Positions 24,070 to 32,218 of a DNA stretch of 64,000 nt are shown here, piece by piece. The position numbers were made by a program, and so were the translations under genes. The DNA comes from Streptomyces roseoverticillatus. Its GTDB lineage: Bacteria > Actinomycetota > Actinomycetes > Streptomycetales > Streptomycetaceae. The notes under the pieces were generated by a model. That model was not told where the DNA came from. It did not search any database and was given only the letters and a program-made list of their open reading frames with translations. The stretch covers positions 1-64,000 of the forward strand of contig NZ_JOFL01000004.1 in the NCBI RefSeq assembly GCF_000719265.1, given 5' to 3'. Positions within the stretch are counted from its first letter, which is position 1. Each line of letters starts with the position of its first letter.

Positions 24070-24099
24070 TTGCGACATCCTGTCGCTGCGCCCTAGCGT
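24070..24099 (+). promoter_or_regulatory. Promoter candidate for the wHTH/zinc-ribbon gene
   Basis: TTGCGA (24070-24075) and TAGCGT (24094-24099) are 18 bases apart and resemble a HrdB-type promoter. An inverted repeat, GCGACA-TCC-TGTCGC (24072-24086), overlaps the -35 box and could be an operator. The surrounding 24040-24120 is unusually AT-rich for this genome. Confidence 0.5.
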
Positions 24100-24113
24100 T
24101 CGCAGCAACAAAC

Positions 24114-24148
24114 AACCCCGGTCAGGTGCGGGAACACCTGCCGGGGTT
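24114..24148 (+). terminator. Leader stem-loop just upstream of the wHTH gene
   Basis: AACCCCGG and CCGGGGTT, plus CAGGTG/CACCTG, form a 14-bp stem with one bulged T and a six-base loop. It is followed by TTTG and ends about 30 bases before the ATG. It looks like a terminator or attenuator in the 5' leader. Confidence 0.6.
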
Positions 24149-24177
24149 TGACCACCAAGATCCGTAGGACGATCTCA

Positions 24178-25089
24178 ATGGCTGACGCCGACTTTAGCGC
24201 TGCCCCGCGCGCTACGCACCCGCACCCCTCCGCCGCCCGCGGCTACGGCAAGCGCACCGCACCCGATCAAGCCCCGCGCCGCCGCGACGACTTCGCTCAT
24301 CTCCGGCCCCGTGAAGCGTCCATCGCCGCCTTCGTCGACCGGCTTCCCGACGGGGCCTCGATGGATGCGAAGACCCTGGCGGCCCACCTCGCCGACTACG
24401 GGCAGGCCGCCTGCCGGACCGCCCTGCGGCGGCTTTCGGAGGCCGGGCATTTGCGGCGGGTGACGGAGCGGATCAAGGGTGACAGCGGTAGCTGGCACTG
24501 GGTCACGCGGACGTATTTTTCCCGTACCGCGCGGGACGACGCCTGGTGGGAGGCCGTCGTGACCAGCGGCGTTCCGCCGCAGCCCGTCGACGACCGGCCC
24601 GCTGCCCGCCCGCCCTGGGACGCGCGCTCCCGGGCTTACCTCCTCCTCGCCGGGGTCGGCCGCATCGACCCCCGGATGACGCTCTCCGCGGGCGAGTGCC
24701 AGGCCCTCGAAGGGCTCGTTCAGCAATGGCTGGATCTGGGCGCCGACGACGAGGAGGTCGTACGGGCGCTCACCGGCGGCCTGCCGCCGGAAGTGCAGTG
24801 CGCGGGGGCGTTCGCGCGGCGGCGGCTCACTCACCGGATGCCGCCCGAGCGGCCGCCGCTGCCGCCGCGGCAGCCGTCCGCGCCCTCGCGTCCGCCGCTC
24901 CGCATTCTTGAGTGCACCGTCTGCCGTACTCCCGGCCGCCCCGAAGCGCTTCCCGGTGGGCTCTGTCGTGACTGCCGGGGTGAGAGCCCGGCTGATCACC
25001 GGCCCGATCCGGCGGCTGTCCGGGACCGTGCCGACGGCATCCGGCGGCTCGTCCGGGCCGCCGCGCGGGGCACCGCCCTCCCGTCCTAG
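24178..25089 (+). CDS. Winged-helix protein with C-terminal zinc ribbon
   Basis: A 303-residue protein. Residues ~45-110 fit a winged helix (PDGASMDAKTLAAHLADY...ALRRLSEAGHLRRVTE...WHWVTRTYF). The middle is Pro-rich and helical. The C-terminus holds a CxxC...CxxC zinc ribbon (CTVCRTPGRPEALPGGLCRDC). Proteins with this layout are common in Streptomyces, sometimes on integrative elements, and are annotated as MarR-like or helix-turn-helix proteins. The ATG has TAGGA nine bases upstream. It is a single gene; a DNA-binding role is inferred. Confidence 0.65.
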   Translation: MADADFSAAPRATHPHPSAARGYGKRTAPDQAPRRRDDFAHLRPREASIAAFVDRLPDGASMDAKTLAAHLADYGQAACRTALRRLSEAGHLRRVTERIKGDSGSWHWVTRTYFSRTARDDAWWEAVVTSGVPPQPVDDRPAARPPWDARSRAYLLLAGVGRIDPRMTLSAGECQALEGLVQQWLDLGADDEEVVRALTGGLPPEVQCAGAFARRRLTHRMPPERPPLPPRQPSAPSRPPLRILECTVCRTPGRPEALPGGLCRDCRGESPADHRPDPAAVRDRADGIRRLVRAAARGTALPS

Positions 25090-25149
25090 TCCTGCCTGGT
25101 CCTGTCTCGTCCTGGATTTGACGTCCCCGGCACCCCCTCCGCATCATTC

Positions 25150-25165
25150 CACTAACACGTTAGTG
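25150..25165. promoter_or_regulatory. YtrA/GntR operator
   Basis: CACTAAC-AC-GTTAGTG, with perfect 7-bp arms, ends 15 bp before the GntR ATG. YtrA-type GntR regulators bind such palindromes and repress their own ABC operon. Confidence 0.75.
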
Positions 25166-25180
25166 AAACGAGGGTGCCGC

Positions 25181-25639
25181 ATGATCGCGTTCCGGATCGA
25201 CCGGCGCAGTGGCGTGGCCACCTACCTGCAGCTCGTTCACCAGGTCAGGCAGGCGCTCCGGCTCGGGATGCTGGAGCCGGGGGACCGGCTGCCGACGGCC
25301 AGGGAAGTGGTGGAAGCCGTCGCCGTGAACCCGAACACCGTGCTCCGCGCCTACCGGGAGCTGGAGCGCGACGGGCTCGTCGAGCCGCGGCCGGGGCAGG
25401 GCACGTTCGTACGGCGGTCCCTGGCGCGGCCGGCCGCGGCGGCGGACTCGCCGCTGCGGGCCGAGGCCGCCGCCTGGGTGGGCCGGGCCCGCGCGGCCGG
25501 GCTGGAGCGGGAGGACGTCGCGGCGCTCACCGCTTCCGTCCTCGACGACGCCTTCCCGCTCCCCGATCCACCACCTCCCTTCATCCCGGCCCAGAAGCAG
25601 AAGCCCACGCACACGCACACGCAGGAGGAAGACACGTGA
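25181..25639 (+). CDS. GntR-family regulator, YtrA type
   Basis: A 152-residue protein. The N-terminal GntR wHTH has YLQLVHQVRQALRLGMLEPGDRLPTAREV (and VNPNTVLRAYRELERDGLVEPRPGQGTFV). Only a short dimerisation tail follows, as in the YtrA subfamily. The end is His/Thr-rich (THTHTQEEDT). Its stop overlaps the ABC ATPase GTG (GTGA), and the SD GGAGGA lies in its last codons, so the operon is tightly coupled. It probably represses this operon until an inducer binds; in the YtrA family, inducers are often antibiotics acting on the cell wall. Confidence 0.85.
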   Translation: MIAFRIDRRSGVATYLQLVHQVRQALRLGMLEPGDRLPTAREVVEAVAVNPNTVLRAYRELERDGLVEPRPGQGTFVRRSLARPAAAADSPLRAEAAAWVGRARAAGLEREDVAALTASVLDDAFPLPDPPPPFIPAQKQKPTHTHTQEEDT

Positions 25640-26532
25640 CCGACGACCCCACCACCGCCCTGCGGGCGACCCGCCTGGGACGGAGGTTCCGCGGTGGCTG
25701 GGCCCTGCGCGACTGCGACTTCGCCCTGCCCGCCGGCCGGATCACCGCCCTCGTCGGCCCGAACGGCGCGGGCAAGAGCACGCTGTTCCACCTCGCCACC
25801 GGCCTGCTCCGGCCGACCTCCGGCGACCTGCGCGTCTTCGGCGCCGAGCCGGGCAGCCCGGCCGCCCGCGACCGCACCGCGTTCCTCGCCCAGGACAAGC
25901 CGCTCTACCCCCGCTTCACCGTGGACGACACCCTCCGCTTCGGCCGCGAGCTCAACGGCGACTGGGACCACGCCTCCGCCGAACGCATCGTGCGCGCCGG
26001 CAACATCCCCCTCGACGCCCGCGTCGGCGCCCTCTCCCAGGGCCAGACCACCCGCGTCGCGCTCGCCCTCGCCTTCGGCAAGCGCCCCGACCTGCTGCTC
26101 CTGGACGAACCCCTCGCCGACCTCGACCCGCTCGTCCGCATCGAGGCCATGGGCCTGGTCATGGCCGAGGTCGCCGACCGCGGCACCACCGTCGTCATGT
26201 CCTCCCACGTGCTGTCCGAGCTGGAGAACGCCTGCGACCACGTCCTGCTGCTGGGGCGCGGCGCCGTGCGCCTCGACGGCGACGCCCAGCGGCTCTGCGA
26301 CACCCACGTCCGGATCACCGGGCTCGCCGACCCCGCCACGGACGACGGACTGCCGCCGGACGTCGACCGCGCCACCGTGGTCGAGGCCGCCGTCACCGGG
26401 CGGCAGGTGCACGCCCTCCTCCGTCACAGCGACTGGTCCCCGGGCGACCCGTGGATCGTCGAGAACCCCTCCCTGGAAGATCTCTTGCTCGCCTACCTGC
26501 GTTCAGACCACCCCGCCGAGGCCGCCGCATGA
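25636..26532 (+). CDS. ABC transporter ATP-binding protein
   Basis: A 298-residue nucleotide-binding subunit. Walker A is GPNGAGKST at residues 41-49. The signature is LSQGQ (LSGGQ variant) and Walker B is LLLLDEPLADLDP. The H-loop is in VVMSSHVLSEL. The last ~90 residues form the accessory domain found in drug-resistance/YtrB-like ATPases. It is coupled to both neighbours by 4-bp overlaps, so it forms a transporter with the permease at 26529. Function is inferred as export, or antibiotic/bacteriocin resistance. Confidence 0.88.
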   Translation: MTDDPTTALRATRLGRRFRGGWALRDCDFALPAGRITALVGPNGAGKSTLFHLATGLLRPTSGDLRVFGAEPGSPAARDRTAFLAQDKPLYPRFTVDDTLRFGRELNGDWDHASAERIVRAGNIPLDARVGALSQGQTTRVALALAFGKRPDLLLLDEPLADLDPLVRIEAMGLVMAEVADRGTTVVMSSHVLSELENACDHVLLLGRGAVRLDGDAQRLCDTHVRITGLADPATDDGLPPDVDRATVVEAAVTGRQVHALLRHSDWSPGDPWIVENPSLEDLLLAYLRSDHPAEAAA

Positions 26533-27497
26533 AGGGCACCCTCTGGCTCGCCTGGCGCCAGCAGCGCGCCCTGATCCTGACCGGCGCCGCCGTCCTCCTC
26601 GCCGTCACGGCCTGGGTCGTCGTCATGCGCACGGACATGACCGGCTTCATCAGCAGCCACCACATCGACACCGCCGGCTGCAAGGGCTGGGACGGCGGCT
26701 GCGAGAGCGAGGCCACCCTCAAGCTGCTGGACGACAACAACGGCCCCCTCCGCGCCCTCGGCTCCCTCAGCACTGCCCTCCCCGTCCTCATCGGCATCTT
26801 CTGGGGCGCGCCGCTCCTCGGCCGCGAACTGGAGAGCGGTACGTGGAAGCTCGCGCTCACCCAGGGCGTCGGCATCGGCCGCTGGTTCACGACCCGCTTC
26901 GCCCTCGCCACCGCCTCCACCGTGCTCGGCTCGGCCGTCCTCGCCGCGCTCGTCGCCTGGTGGTGGTCGCCGGTCTCCAACATGCTGGGCGGCCTCTACT
27001 GGCACGACGGCTACATCTTCAACGCCACCGGCCCCGCCGCCGTGGCCTGCGCCCTCTTCGGCCTCGCCGCCGGCACGGCCGCCGGCCTGCTGATCCGGCG
27101 CACCCTCCCCGCCATGGCCGCCGTGCTCGGCGCCGTGGTGGCCGTGCGGTTCGCGCTCAACAGCTTCCGCTCCGACTGGATCTCGCCCCAGCTGTGGATC
27201 AGCAAGGGCGACGCGCCCCGCCGGGAGATCGGCAGCGGCTGGTCGACCGGCGAGTTCGGCTTCGTCGACGCCGCGGGCCGCAAGCACGCGATCCCGGACG
27301 CCTGCCCCTGGGGCGAAGGCCTGCCCGACCTCAAGACGTGCATGGCCCAGAAGGGCTTCACCGGCCGCTACCGCACGGTCTACCCCAGCGGCGACTTCTG
27401 GACCTTCCAGTGGATCGAGACCGGCATATTCGTCGGCCTCGCCGCCGTCCTCGTGGCCGCCATCTGCTTCGTGCTGAAGCGCCGGCCCCTCCCGTAG
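26529..27497 (+). CDS. ABC transporter permease
   Basis: A 322-residue membrane protein with about six predicted helices. TM1 is near residues 14-35 (ALILTGAAVLLAVTAWVVVM). A ~40-residue extracellular loop with two Cys (AGCKGWDGGCES) follows. Helices continue at ~85-300, and a second large loop (residues ~215-290, with CPWG and TCMAQ Cys) comes before the last helix. The cytoplasmic motif GRELESGTWKLALTQG matches ABC-2-type permeases. It partners the ATPase gene, which overlaps by four bases. The four Cys in loops could form disulfides, but that is inferred. Confidence 0.8.
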   Translation: MKGTLWLAWRQQRALILTGAAVLLAVTAWVVVMRTDMTGFISSHHIDTAGCKGWDGGCESEATLKLLDDNNGPLRALGSLSTALPVLIGIFWGAPLLGRELESGTWKLALTQGVGIGRWFTTRFALATASTVLGSAVLAALVAWWWSPVSNMLGGLYWHDGYIFNATGPAAVACALFGLAAGTAAGLLIRRTLPAMAAVLGAVVAVRFALNSFRSDWISPQLWISKGDAPRREIGSGWSTGEFGFVDAAGRKHAIPDACPWGEGLPDLKTCMAQKGFTGRYRTVYPSGDFWTFQWIETGIFVGLAAVLVAAICFVLKRRPLP

Positions 27498-27552
27498 CCC
27501 CGACGTCCCCTCCCGTAACCCGCTGCCTCTCCTGACCACGGAGGTCCCGCCC

Positions 27553-28338
27553 GTGTCCTCGCGCAAAGCAACCGCACTGCTCAAGAACCGCAGCAACCTC
27601 TCCCACAAGGTCCGTTACGCGGTGACCCACCCCGCCCGCATCGCCCCGTACCTCAAGCGCACCGCCCGCGACGGCTGGCTGCGCATCAAGCACCCCGACC
27701 ACGTCGGCTACTACCGCGCCGTGATGGCCTCCGACACCGCCCGCAGCCCCGAGGCCGCCGTCGGCAGCAAGAGCCACGACCGCTGGCTCGCCCTCGGCAA
27801 GATGCAGTTCGACTACCTCAAGGAGCACGGCCTGGCCCCGCGCCACCGCATGCTCGACATCGGCTGCGGCAACCTCCGGGCCGGCCGGCTCTTCATCGAC
27901 TACCTCGACGCCGGCCACTACTACGGCATCGACATCTCGCCCGACATCCTCATCTCCGCCAAGCGCACCCTCACCACCTACGGGCTCCAGGAGAAGCTCC
28001 CGCACCTCACCATCACCCAGAACCTCACCCTCGACTTCCTCCCCGACGCGCACTTCGACGTCGTCCACGCCCACAGCGTCTTCTCGCACTCGCCCATCGA
28101 GGTCATCGAGGAGTGCCTGGCGCACGTCGGCCGGATCCTCGCACCGGGCGGCTTCTTCGACTTCACGTTCGACCGTACGGAGGGCGCCGAGCACCAGGTG
28201 CTCCGCGAGGACTTCTACTACCGCACCGGCACGCTCCTCGCCCTCGCCGAGAAGCACGGGCTCCAGGCCCGCTTCATGGACGACTGGGAGAAGCGGCCGC
28301 ACGGCCAGTCGAAGATCCGGGTGAGTCGGCCGGAGTGA
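27553..28338 (+). CDS. Class I SAM-dependent methyltransferase
   Basis: A 261-residue protein with a Rossmann methyltransferase core. SAM motif I is MLDIGCGNLRAGRL (near residue 99). Acidic YGIDIS ends strand 2, and FDVVHAHSVFSH is motif II/III. The ~95-residue basic N-terminus is not typical of secondary-metabolite enzymes. The substrate is unknown. GTG 27553 is 55 bp after the permease gene, probably in the same operon. The permease tail and this 5' region contain a CCCCTCCCGTA element twice, 21 bp apart. Confidence 0.75.
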   Translation: MSSRKATALLKNRSNLSHKVRYAVTHPARIAPYLKRTARDGWLRIKHPDHVGYYRAVMASDTARSPEAAVGSKSHDRWLALGKMQFDYLKEHGLAPRHRMLDIGCGNLRAGRLFIDYLDAGHYYGIDISPDILISAKRTLTTYGLQEKLPHLTITQNLTLDFLPDAHFDVVHAHSVFSHSPIEVIEECLAHVGRILAPGGFFDFTFDRTEGAEHQVLREDFYYRTGTLLALAEKHGLQARFMDDWEKRPHGQSKIRVSRPE

Positions 28339-28366
28339 CGCCGGGGAACGGTGGGAACCTCGCCTC

Positions 28367-29104
28367 GTGAGCGATGAGACCCCCACCGCGCCCTCCCGCC
28401 AGGAACCCCACCAGGAACCCCACGAGGGCCCCCTCGGCAACCGCCTCAACCGGCTGCGGGCCGCCGTCCTCGGCGCCAACGACGGCGTGGTCTCCACGGC
28501 CGGCCTCGTCGTCGGCGTCGCCGGCGCCACGGACTCCCGCGGCACGCTGCTGACCGCCGGGCTCGCCGGACTGCTGGCCGGATCCATGTCCATGGCCGCC
28601 GGCGAGTACGTGTCGGTGAGCACCCAGCGCGACTCCGAACGGGCCGCCCTCGCCCTGGAACGCACCGAACTCGCCGTCGCGCCGCAAGCCGAACTCGACG
28701 AGCTCACCGCCCTCCTCGAAGGCAAGGGGCTCACCCGCGACCTCGCCCGCGAAGTCGCCGAACAGCTCACCGAACACGATGCCCTGCGCGCCCACGCCGA
28801 GGTCGAACTCGGCATCGACCCCGACGAGCTCACCAGCGCCTGGCAGGCCGCCGGGGCCAGCTTCCTCGCCTTCACGGCCGGATCGCTCCTGCCGCTGCTC
28901 GCCATCGTGCTCCCGCCGGCGCCCCTGCGGCTGGCGGTCACGGTGGTGGCGGTGCTCGCCGCGCTCGTGCTGTGCGGGTGGGGGAGCGCGCGGATGGGGG
29001 ACGCCCCGGCGGGGCGGGCGATGCTGCGCAACGCGGCCGGGGGTGCGCTGGCCATGGCCGTCACCTACGCGGCCGGGTCGCTGCTGGGCGCGGCGGGGGT
29101 GTGA
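28367..29104 (+). CDS. VIT1/CCC1-family membrane protein
   Basis: A 245-residue protein of the VIT/CCC1 family, which moves iron or manganese. The N-terminal signature LRAAVLGANDGVVSTAGLVVGVAGA and the MSMAAGEYVSVSTQRDSE motif are typical. Five membrane segments fit: two at residues ~35-90 and three at ~165-240. A cytoplasmic acidic stretch lies between. Role: transport of divalent iron or manganese out of the cytoplasm, from family knowledge. The GTG start has no strong ribosome binding site. Two direct repeats of QEPH codons occur in the N-terminus (EPHQEPHEG). Confidence 0.85.
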   Translation: MSDETPTAPSRQEPHQEPHEGPLGNRLNRLRAAVLGANDGVVSTAGLVVGVAGATDSRGTLLTAGLAGLLAGSMSMAAGEYVSVSTQRDSERAALALERTELAVAPQAELDELTALLEGKGLTRDLAREVAEQLTEHDALRAHAEVELGIDPDELTSAWQAAGASFLAFTAGSLLPLLAIVLPPAPLRLAVTVVAVLAALVLCGWGSARMGDAPAGRAMLRNAAGGALAMAVTYAAGSLLGAAGV

Positions 29105-29106
29105 CG

Positions 29107-29149
29107 TGCCGGGGGAGACGGACGGATCCCCGTCCGCCCGCCCCCGGCA
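29107..29149. terminator. Branched hairpin between the VIT gene and the lanthipeptide precursor
   Basis: Outer arms TGCCGGGGG/CCCCCGGCA (29107-29115, 29141-29149) and an inner CGGACGG/CCGTCCG stem form a two-tier hairpin. It can terminate both convergent transcripts. Confidence 0.7.
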
Positions 29150-29159
29150 GCCTGAACGG

Positions 29160-29312
29160 TCAGATGGTGATGGGGCCGCCATCGCTGAGCGTGATCAGGC
29201 AGACGTTGTTCACCTCCGCGTGGTCGGCCGGGTTCCGCGGTGCCACGTCCGGCAGTTCCTCCAGGGCGTAGTGGAGCTGCTCGAAGGACTCCATCGATTC
29301 CATGTCGGCCAT
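29160..29312 (-). CDS. Lanthipeptide precursor peptide (LanA), 50 aa
   Basis: A 50-residue peptide. The leader, residues ~1-34, contains SFEQLHYALEELPDV and is acidic, resembling class IV leaders. The core is near NNVCLITLSDGGPITI, with Cys38 and Ser/Thr at 41, 43 and 49, so at most one thioether ring is likely. The ATG at 29312 has GGAGG nine bases upstream. It lies 40 bp downstream of the LanL gene on the same strand, an unusual order since most precursors precede their synthetase. Similarity to the NTVCIGIS core end of venezuelin is my own observation from memory. The gene is very short. Confidence 0.75.
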   Translation of the reverse strand: MADMESMESFEQLHYALEELPDVAPRNPADHAEVNNVCLITLSDGGPITI

Positions 29313-29352
29313 GTCCGCCGCCTCCTCTGTCTCTCTGTTCTCGTGCGGTGCC

Positions 29353-32151
29353 TTACAGGTCCGTCCACAGGCGCGGCCCGCCGTGCCGCAGCCGCAGCAG
29401 GAACGCCAGCGCGCCCGCGGTGCCGGTTCCGTACGCGGCGGCGCAGCCGCGGCCGGTCTCGTCGAGGGTCACCAGCAGCCCGCCGGGGGTGACGGTGCTG
29501 CGGGCCGCCAGCAGGGCCGCGAGCGTCCGGGCGCCGTCGCGGAAGCGGGGCGCGCCGGTGGCACGGGCGAGGTCGAGCAGGAACTCGCCGTCCCCGGCCA
29601 GCCCGTGGCATGCCGCGGTCGTGCCGTGCCAGCGCGAGCGCAGGACCGTTTCCCCGGCCGCCAGGGCGAGTCCGAGGGCGCGCGCGTCCCCCGTGGCCCG
29701 CCAGAGCCGGACGAGGAAGGTGCCGACCCCGGACGAGCCGCCGCACCAGTGGGCGGACCGCGCGGACGAGGCCGGGGCGTCCGTGCGCCGCGGCCACCAC
29801 GCGGCACCGCCTTCCTCACGCGCCGTCGCCGCCAGCGTGCCGCCGGCCCGTACCGCCGTCCGCAGGAACGCCTCCTCGCCAGTGGCCTCCGCCGCCGCCA
29901 GCAGGAAGGCGCCGACGCCGGCGACCCCGTGCGCGTACCCCAGGTGTGTGCCCCCGGCGAACGCGGAGTCGAAGTCCTCCGGCACCGGCCACACCGGCCC
30001 GTGCGAGGTGCGGCGCGCGGCGTCGAGCAGCCCTCGTGCGCAGGCCCCGGCCCGGCCGGTCGCCAGCCGCAGGTGCATGAACCCGGCGCCCGCGGCGCCG
30101 TGGCACACGTCCGGCTGGGGCCACCGCACGGGCAGGCCGCGCGCGAGGCCGCCGGCACGCGCGGCGAGCCCGTCGTCCGCCAGCAGGCCGGCGGCGTCGT
30201 GCAGCGCCCAGGCCGTGCCCGCACGGCCGAAGTACAGGCCCGGCAGGCCGGCGGGGTCGGCGGCCGTCCGCCGGACGATCCAGTCGGCCGCCGCACGTGC
30301 GGTCGTACGGGCGGAGGCCCGTACGTCCTTCGGCAGTGCGCGGGTGGCGGCGGCGCGGACGAGGAAGCCCAGGACACCGGCCGCCCCGTGCTGGACGTTG
30401 CACGGGTCCGTGCGCCGTCCGCTCGGCGTGGTGGGCCACATCCGCTCGGGGCTTCGGGGCCGGGCCGTGGCGGCGAGGTGGGACACGCCGTCGGCGAGGA
30501 GCCGGTCGAGCAGGACGTCGGACAGAGCGTGGTCGGGCAGAGGGTCGTCGGGGAGAGCGCGGTCGGACAGGGAGTCGTCGGGGAGAGCGCGGCCGGGCAG
30601 AGCCTCGTCGGAGCCGCGCCCCGGCCTCCGCTCGGAGGACTGCCCGGCCTCGCGCGGCGCCCCCGCCCGCAGCAGCGCCCCCGCTCGCGGCAGCGGCATC
30701 CTGTCCTCCGGGGCCCTCTTCCGCAGGCCGTTGATCAGGGGCGTCAGCCGCCGCGCCGTCTCTCCTTCGCGCGCCGCGAGCCGCAGCCACTCCTGGGGGA
30801 CGCCGCCCGCCCCGTCCGGCGGCGGGGGGTTTTGGCCGGTGGCGAGCAGGAACAGCAGGCCGCCGAGGGCGAACAGGTCGTCCCGCGGGTCGGCGGCCGT
30901 CCCCGCGCCGGGCGCCCGGTAGCCGGGCGTGCCCGCGCGCCCCACCGCCTCGCCCGGCCCCGCCGCCAGCTCCAGGTCGATGAGGCGCAGGCCGCCACCG
31001 GGCCGCACGATCACATTGCCCGGCGCCAAGTCGCCGACGACCAGGCCGAGTCCGTGCACCGCGCCGACCAGCTCCAGCAGCGCTTCGGCGAGGGGCGCGG
31101 CCACCGGCCACGGCACGCCGGGCCCCGCCCCGGCCGACGCGTGCCCCGTCACCCATTGCGACAGCGTCGTGCCGGGCACCTTCTCGCGGACGAGGAAGAC
31201 CTGGCCGTCCCGCTCGACGAGTTCCCGCGGCTGCGGCGACAGCCGCGGCGGGCCCAGCCGCGCCAGCATGTCCGCCTCGTGGCGCAGGGCCGTGCACGCC
31301 TCGCGCCCCGAGCCGTCCACCTCGATGTGCGCGAGGGCCTGCTTGACCACGACCTCCGCGCCGGTCGCCGTGTCCGTCCCGGTGTAGACGCCGCCCCGGG
31401 CCGAGCGCCGCAGGGCGCCGGTGAGGGCGTACCGCCCGGCGAGGAGCGCGGACGGCCCCGGCCCGGCGCCCCGCCCTGATCCGGTGGCCTGCCCTGATCC
31501 CGCGCCTCGTCCGGCCTGCCCCGCTCCGGCGGCCCGCTCCGGTCCGAGCGGGTCGACGGCCCACGGCGGCGGGCTGAAGCACGGCCCCCGGACGTCCTCG
31601 ACCCGCTGCCCGCCGGGCGCGGTGAGCATGGTCCGGTACAGGCCGTCGGGGCTGAGCTCGGGGCGGCCGGTGAAGGCCCCGTAGCGGTAGTGCACGCGGC
31701 TGCCGGGCCGGTAGGGCCGGTCGGAGAGGACGGCCGGGCCGGGCAGGCCGGCCGTGGCCGCGTGCAGGGCCTCGGCCAGCGCGGGGAAGCCGTCGTCGGC
31801 GGCGGGGTACAGGGTGATGAACTTGCCCGCCGAACCGCGGTCGCAGTCCCGCGAGTTGACGCTGGTGAGCTGCTCTGGGCCCGCCGCGAACTTGAAGGCG
31901 CACCGCGCCCCGCGGGCCACCCCCGCCACCCGGCGGAGCACCTCGGCGGCCGCCGGGGACGCCGCGCTCACATGGATCTTCCAGCCCTGCGCGCGCGGTA
32001 CGTGCAGGGGCGGGAGCGCCGTTGCCCAGACGTCGCCCACGGACACCCGCCACGCGGGCCCGGAGCCGCCGGCGGTGGCGGCCTCCAGGGTCGTGACCAC
32101 GGTGCTCACAAAGGCGTTCCCGTACACGCCGGTGGGATGCCCGGCCTGCAA
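29353..32151 (-). CDS. Class IV lanthionine synthetase LanL
   Basis: A 932-residue three-domain enzyme. An N-terminal phosphoSer/Thr lyase domain (residues ~40-195) contains QGWKIHVSA, CAFKFAAGP and YRPGSRVHYRYGAF. The Ser/Thr kinase (~238-500) has Lys270, VVGDLAPGN with Asp374, and IDLE with Asp392. The C-terminal LanC-like cyclase (~580-930) has Cys803 (HWCGGSSGVG) and Cys848-His849 (ACHGLAG). These three zinc ligands mark class IV over class III. It phosphorylates, eliminates and cyclises the precursor at 29160. The kinase-cyclase linker contains ten-residue repeats. TTG 32151 is the outer start; GTG 32127 is an alternative. Confidence 0.9.
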   Translation of the reverse strand: MQAGHPTGVYGNAFVSTVVTTLEAATAGGSGPAWRVSVGDVWATALPPLHVPRAQGWKIHVSAASPAAAEVLRRVAGVARGARCAFKFAAGPEQLTSVNSRDCDRGSAGKFITLYPAADDGFPALAEALHAATAGLPGPAVLSDRPYRPGSRVHYRYGAFTGRPELSPDGLYRTMLTAPGGQRVEDVRGPCFSPPPWAVDPLGPERAAGAGQAGRGAGSGQATGSGRGAGPGPSALLAGRYALTGALRRSARGGVYTGTDTATGAEVVVKQALAHIEVDGSGREACTALRHEADMLARLGPPRLSPQPRELVERDGQVFLVREKVPGTTLSQWVTGHASAGAGPGVPWPVAAPLAEALLELVGAVHGLGLVVGDLAPGNVIVRPGGGLRLIDLELAAGPGEAVGRAGTPGYRAPGAGTAADPRDDLFALGGLLFLLATGQNPPPPDGAGGVPQEWLRLAAREGETARRLTPLINGLRKRAPEDRMPLPRAGALLRAGAPREAGQSSERRPGRGSDEALPGRALPDDSLSDRALPDDPLPDHALSDVLLDRLLADGVSHLAATARPRSPERMWPTTPSGRRTDPCNVQHGAAGVLGFLVRAAATRALPKDVRASARTTARAAADWIVRRTAADPAGLPGLYFGRAGTAWALHDAAGLLADDGLAARAGGLARGLPVRWPQPDVCHGAAGAGFMHLRLATGRAGACARGLLDAARRTSHGPVWPVPEDFDSAFAGGTHLGYAHGVAGVGAFLLAAAEATGEEAFLRTAVRAGGTLAATAREEGGAAWWPRRTDAPASSARSAHWCGGSSGVGTFLVRLWRATGDARALGLALAAGETVLRSRWHGTTAACHGLAGDGEFLLDLARATGAPRFRDGARTLAALLAARSTVTPGGLLVTLDETGRGCAAAYGTGTAGALAFLLRLRHGGPRLWTDL

Positions 32152-32176
32152 GTCGGCACGCCCGCGCAGAAAGAGC

Positions 32177-32196
32177 CTTCACTCGAACGAGTGAAG
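32177..32196. promoter_or_regulatory. Palindromic operator upstream of lanL
   Basis: CTTCACTCG-AA-CGAGTGAAG, with perfect 9-bp arms, lies 25 bp before the LanL start and 22 bp before the P1 peptidase stop. It is the most symmetric site in the region and is likely to bind a repressor of the lanthipeptide genes, but the regulator is not in this window. Confidence 0.65.
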
Positions 32197-32218
32197 ATTT
32201 CCCGTGTTCGTTCGTCGC

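Noticed and set aside
23915..24115. 66-residue minus-strand ORF upstream of the DUF6879 gene
   Set aside because: Covers the promoter and AT-rich region of the divergent gene, has no good ribosome binding site and a random-looking sequence, although its stop overlaps the DUF6879 ribosome binding site.
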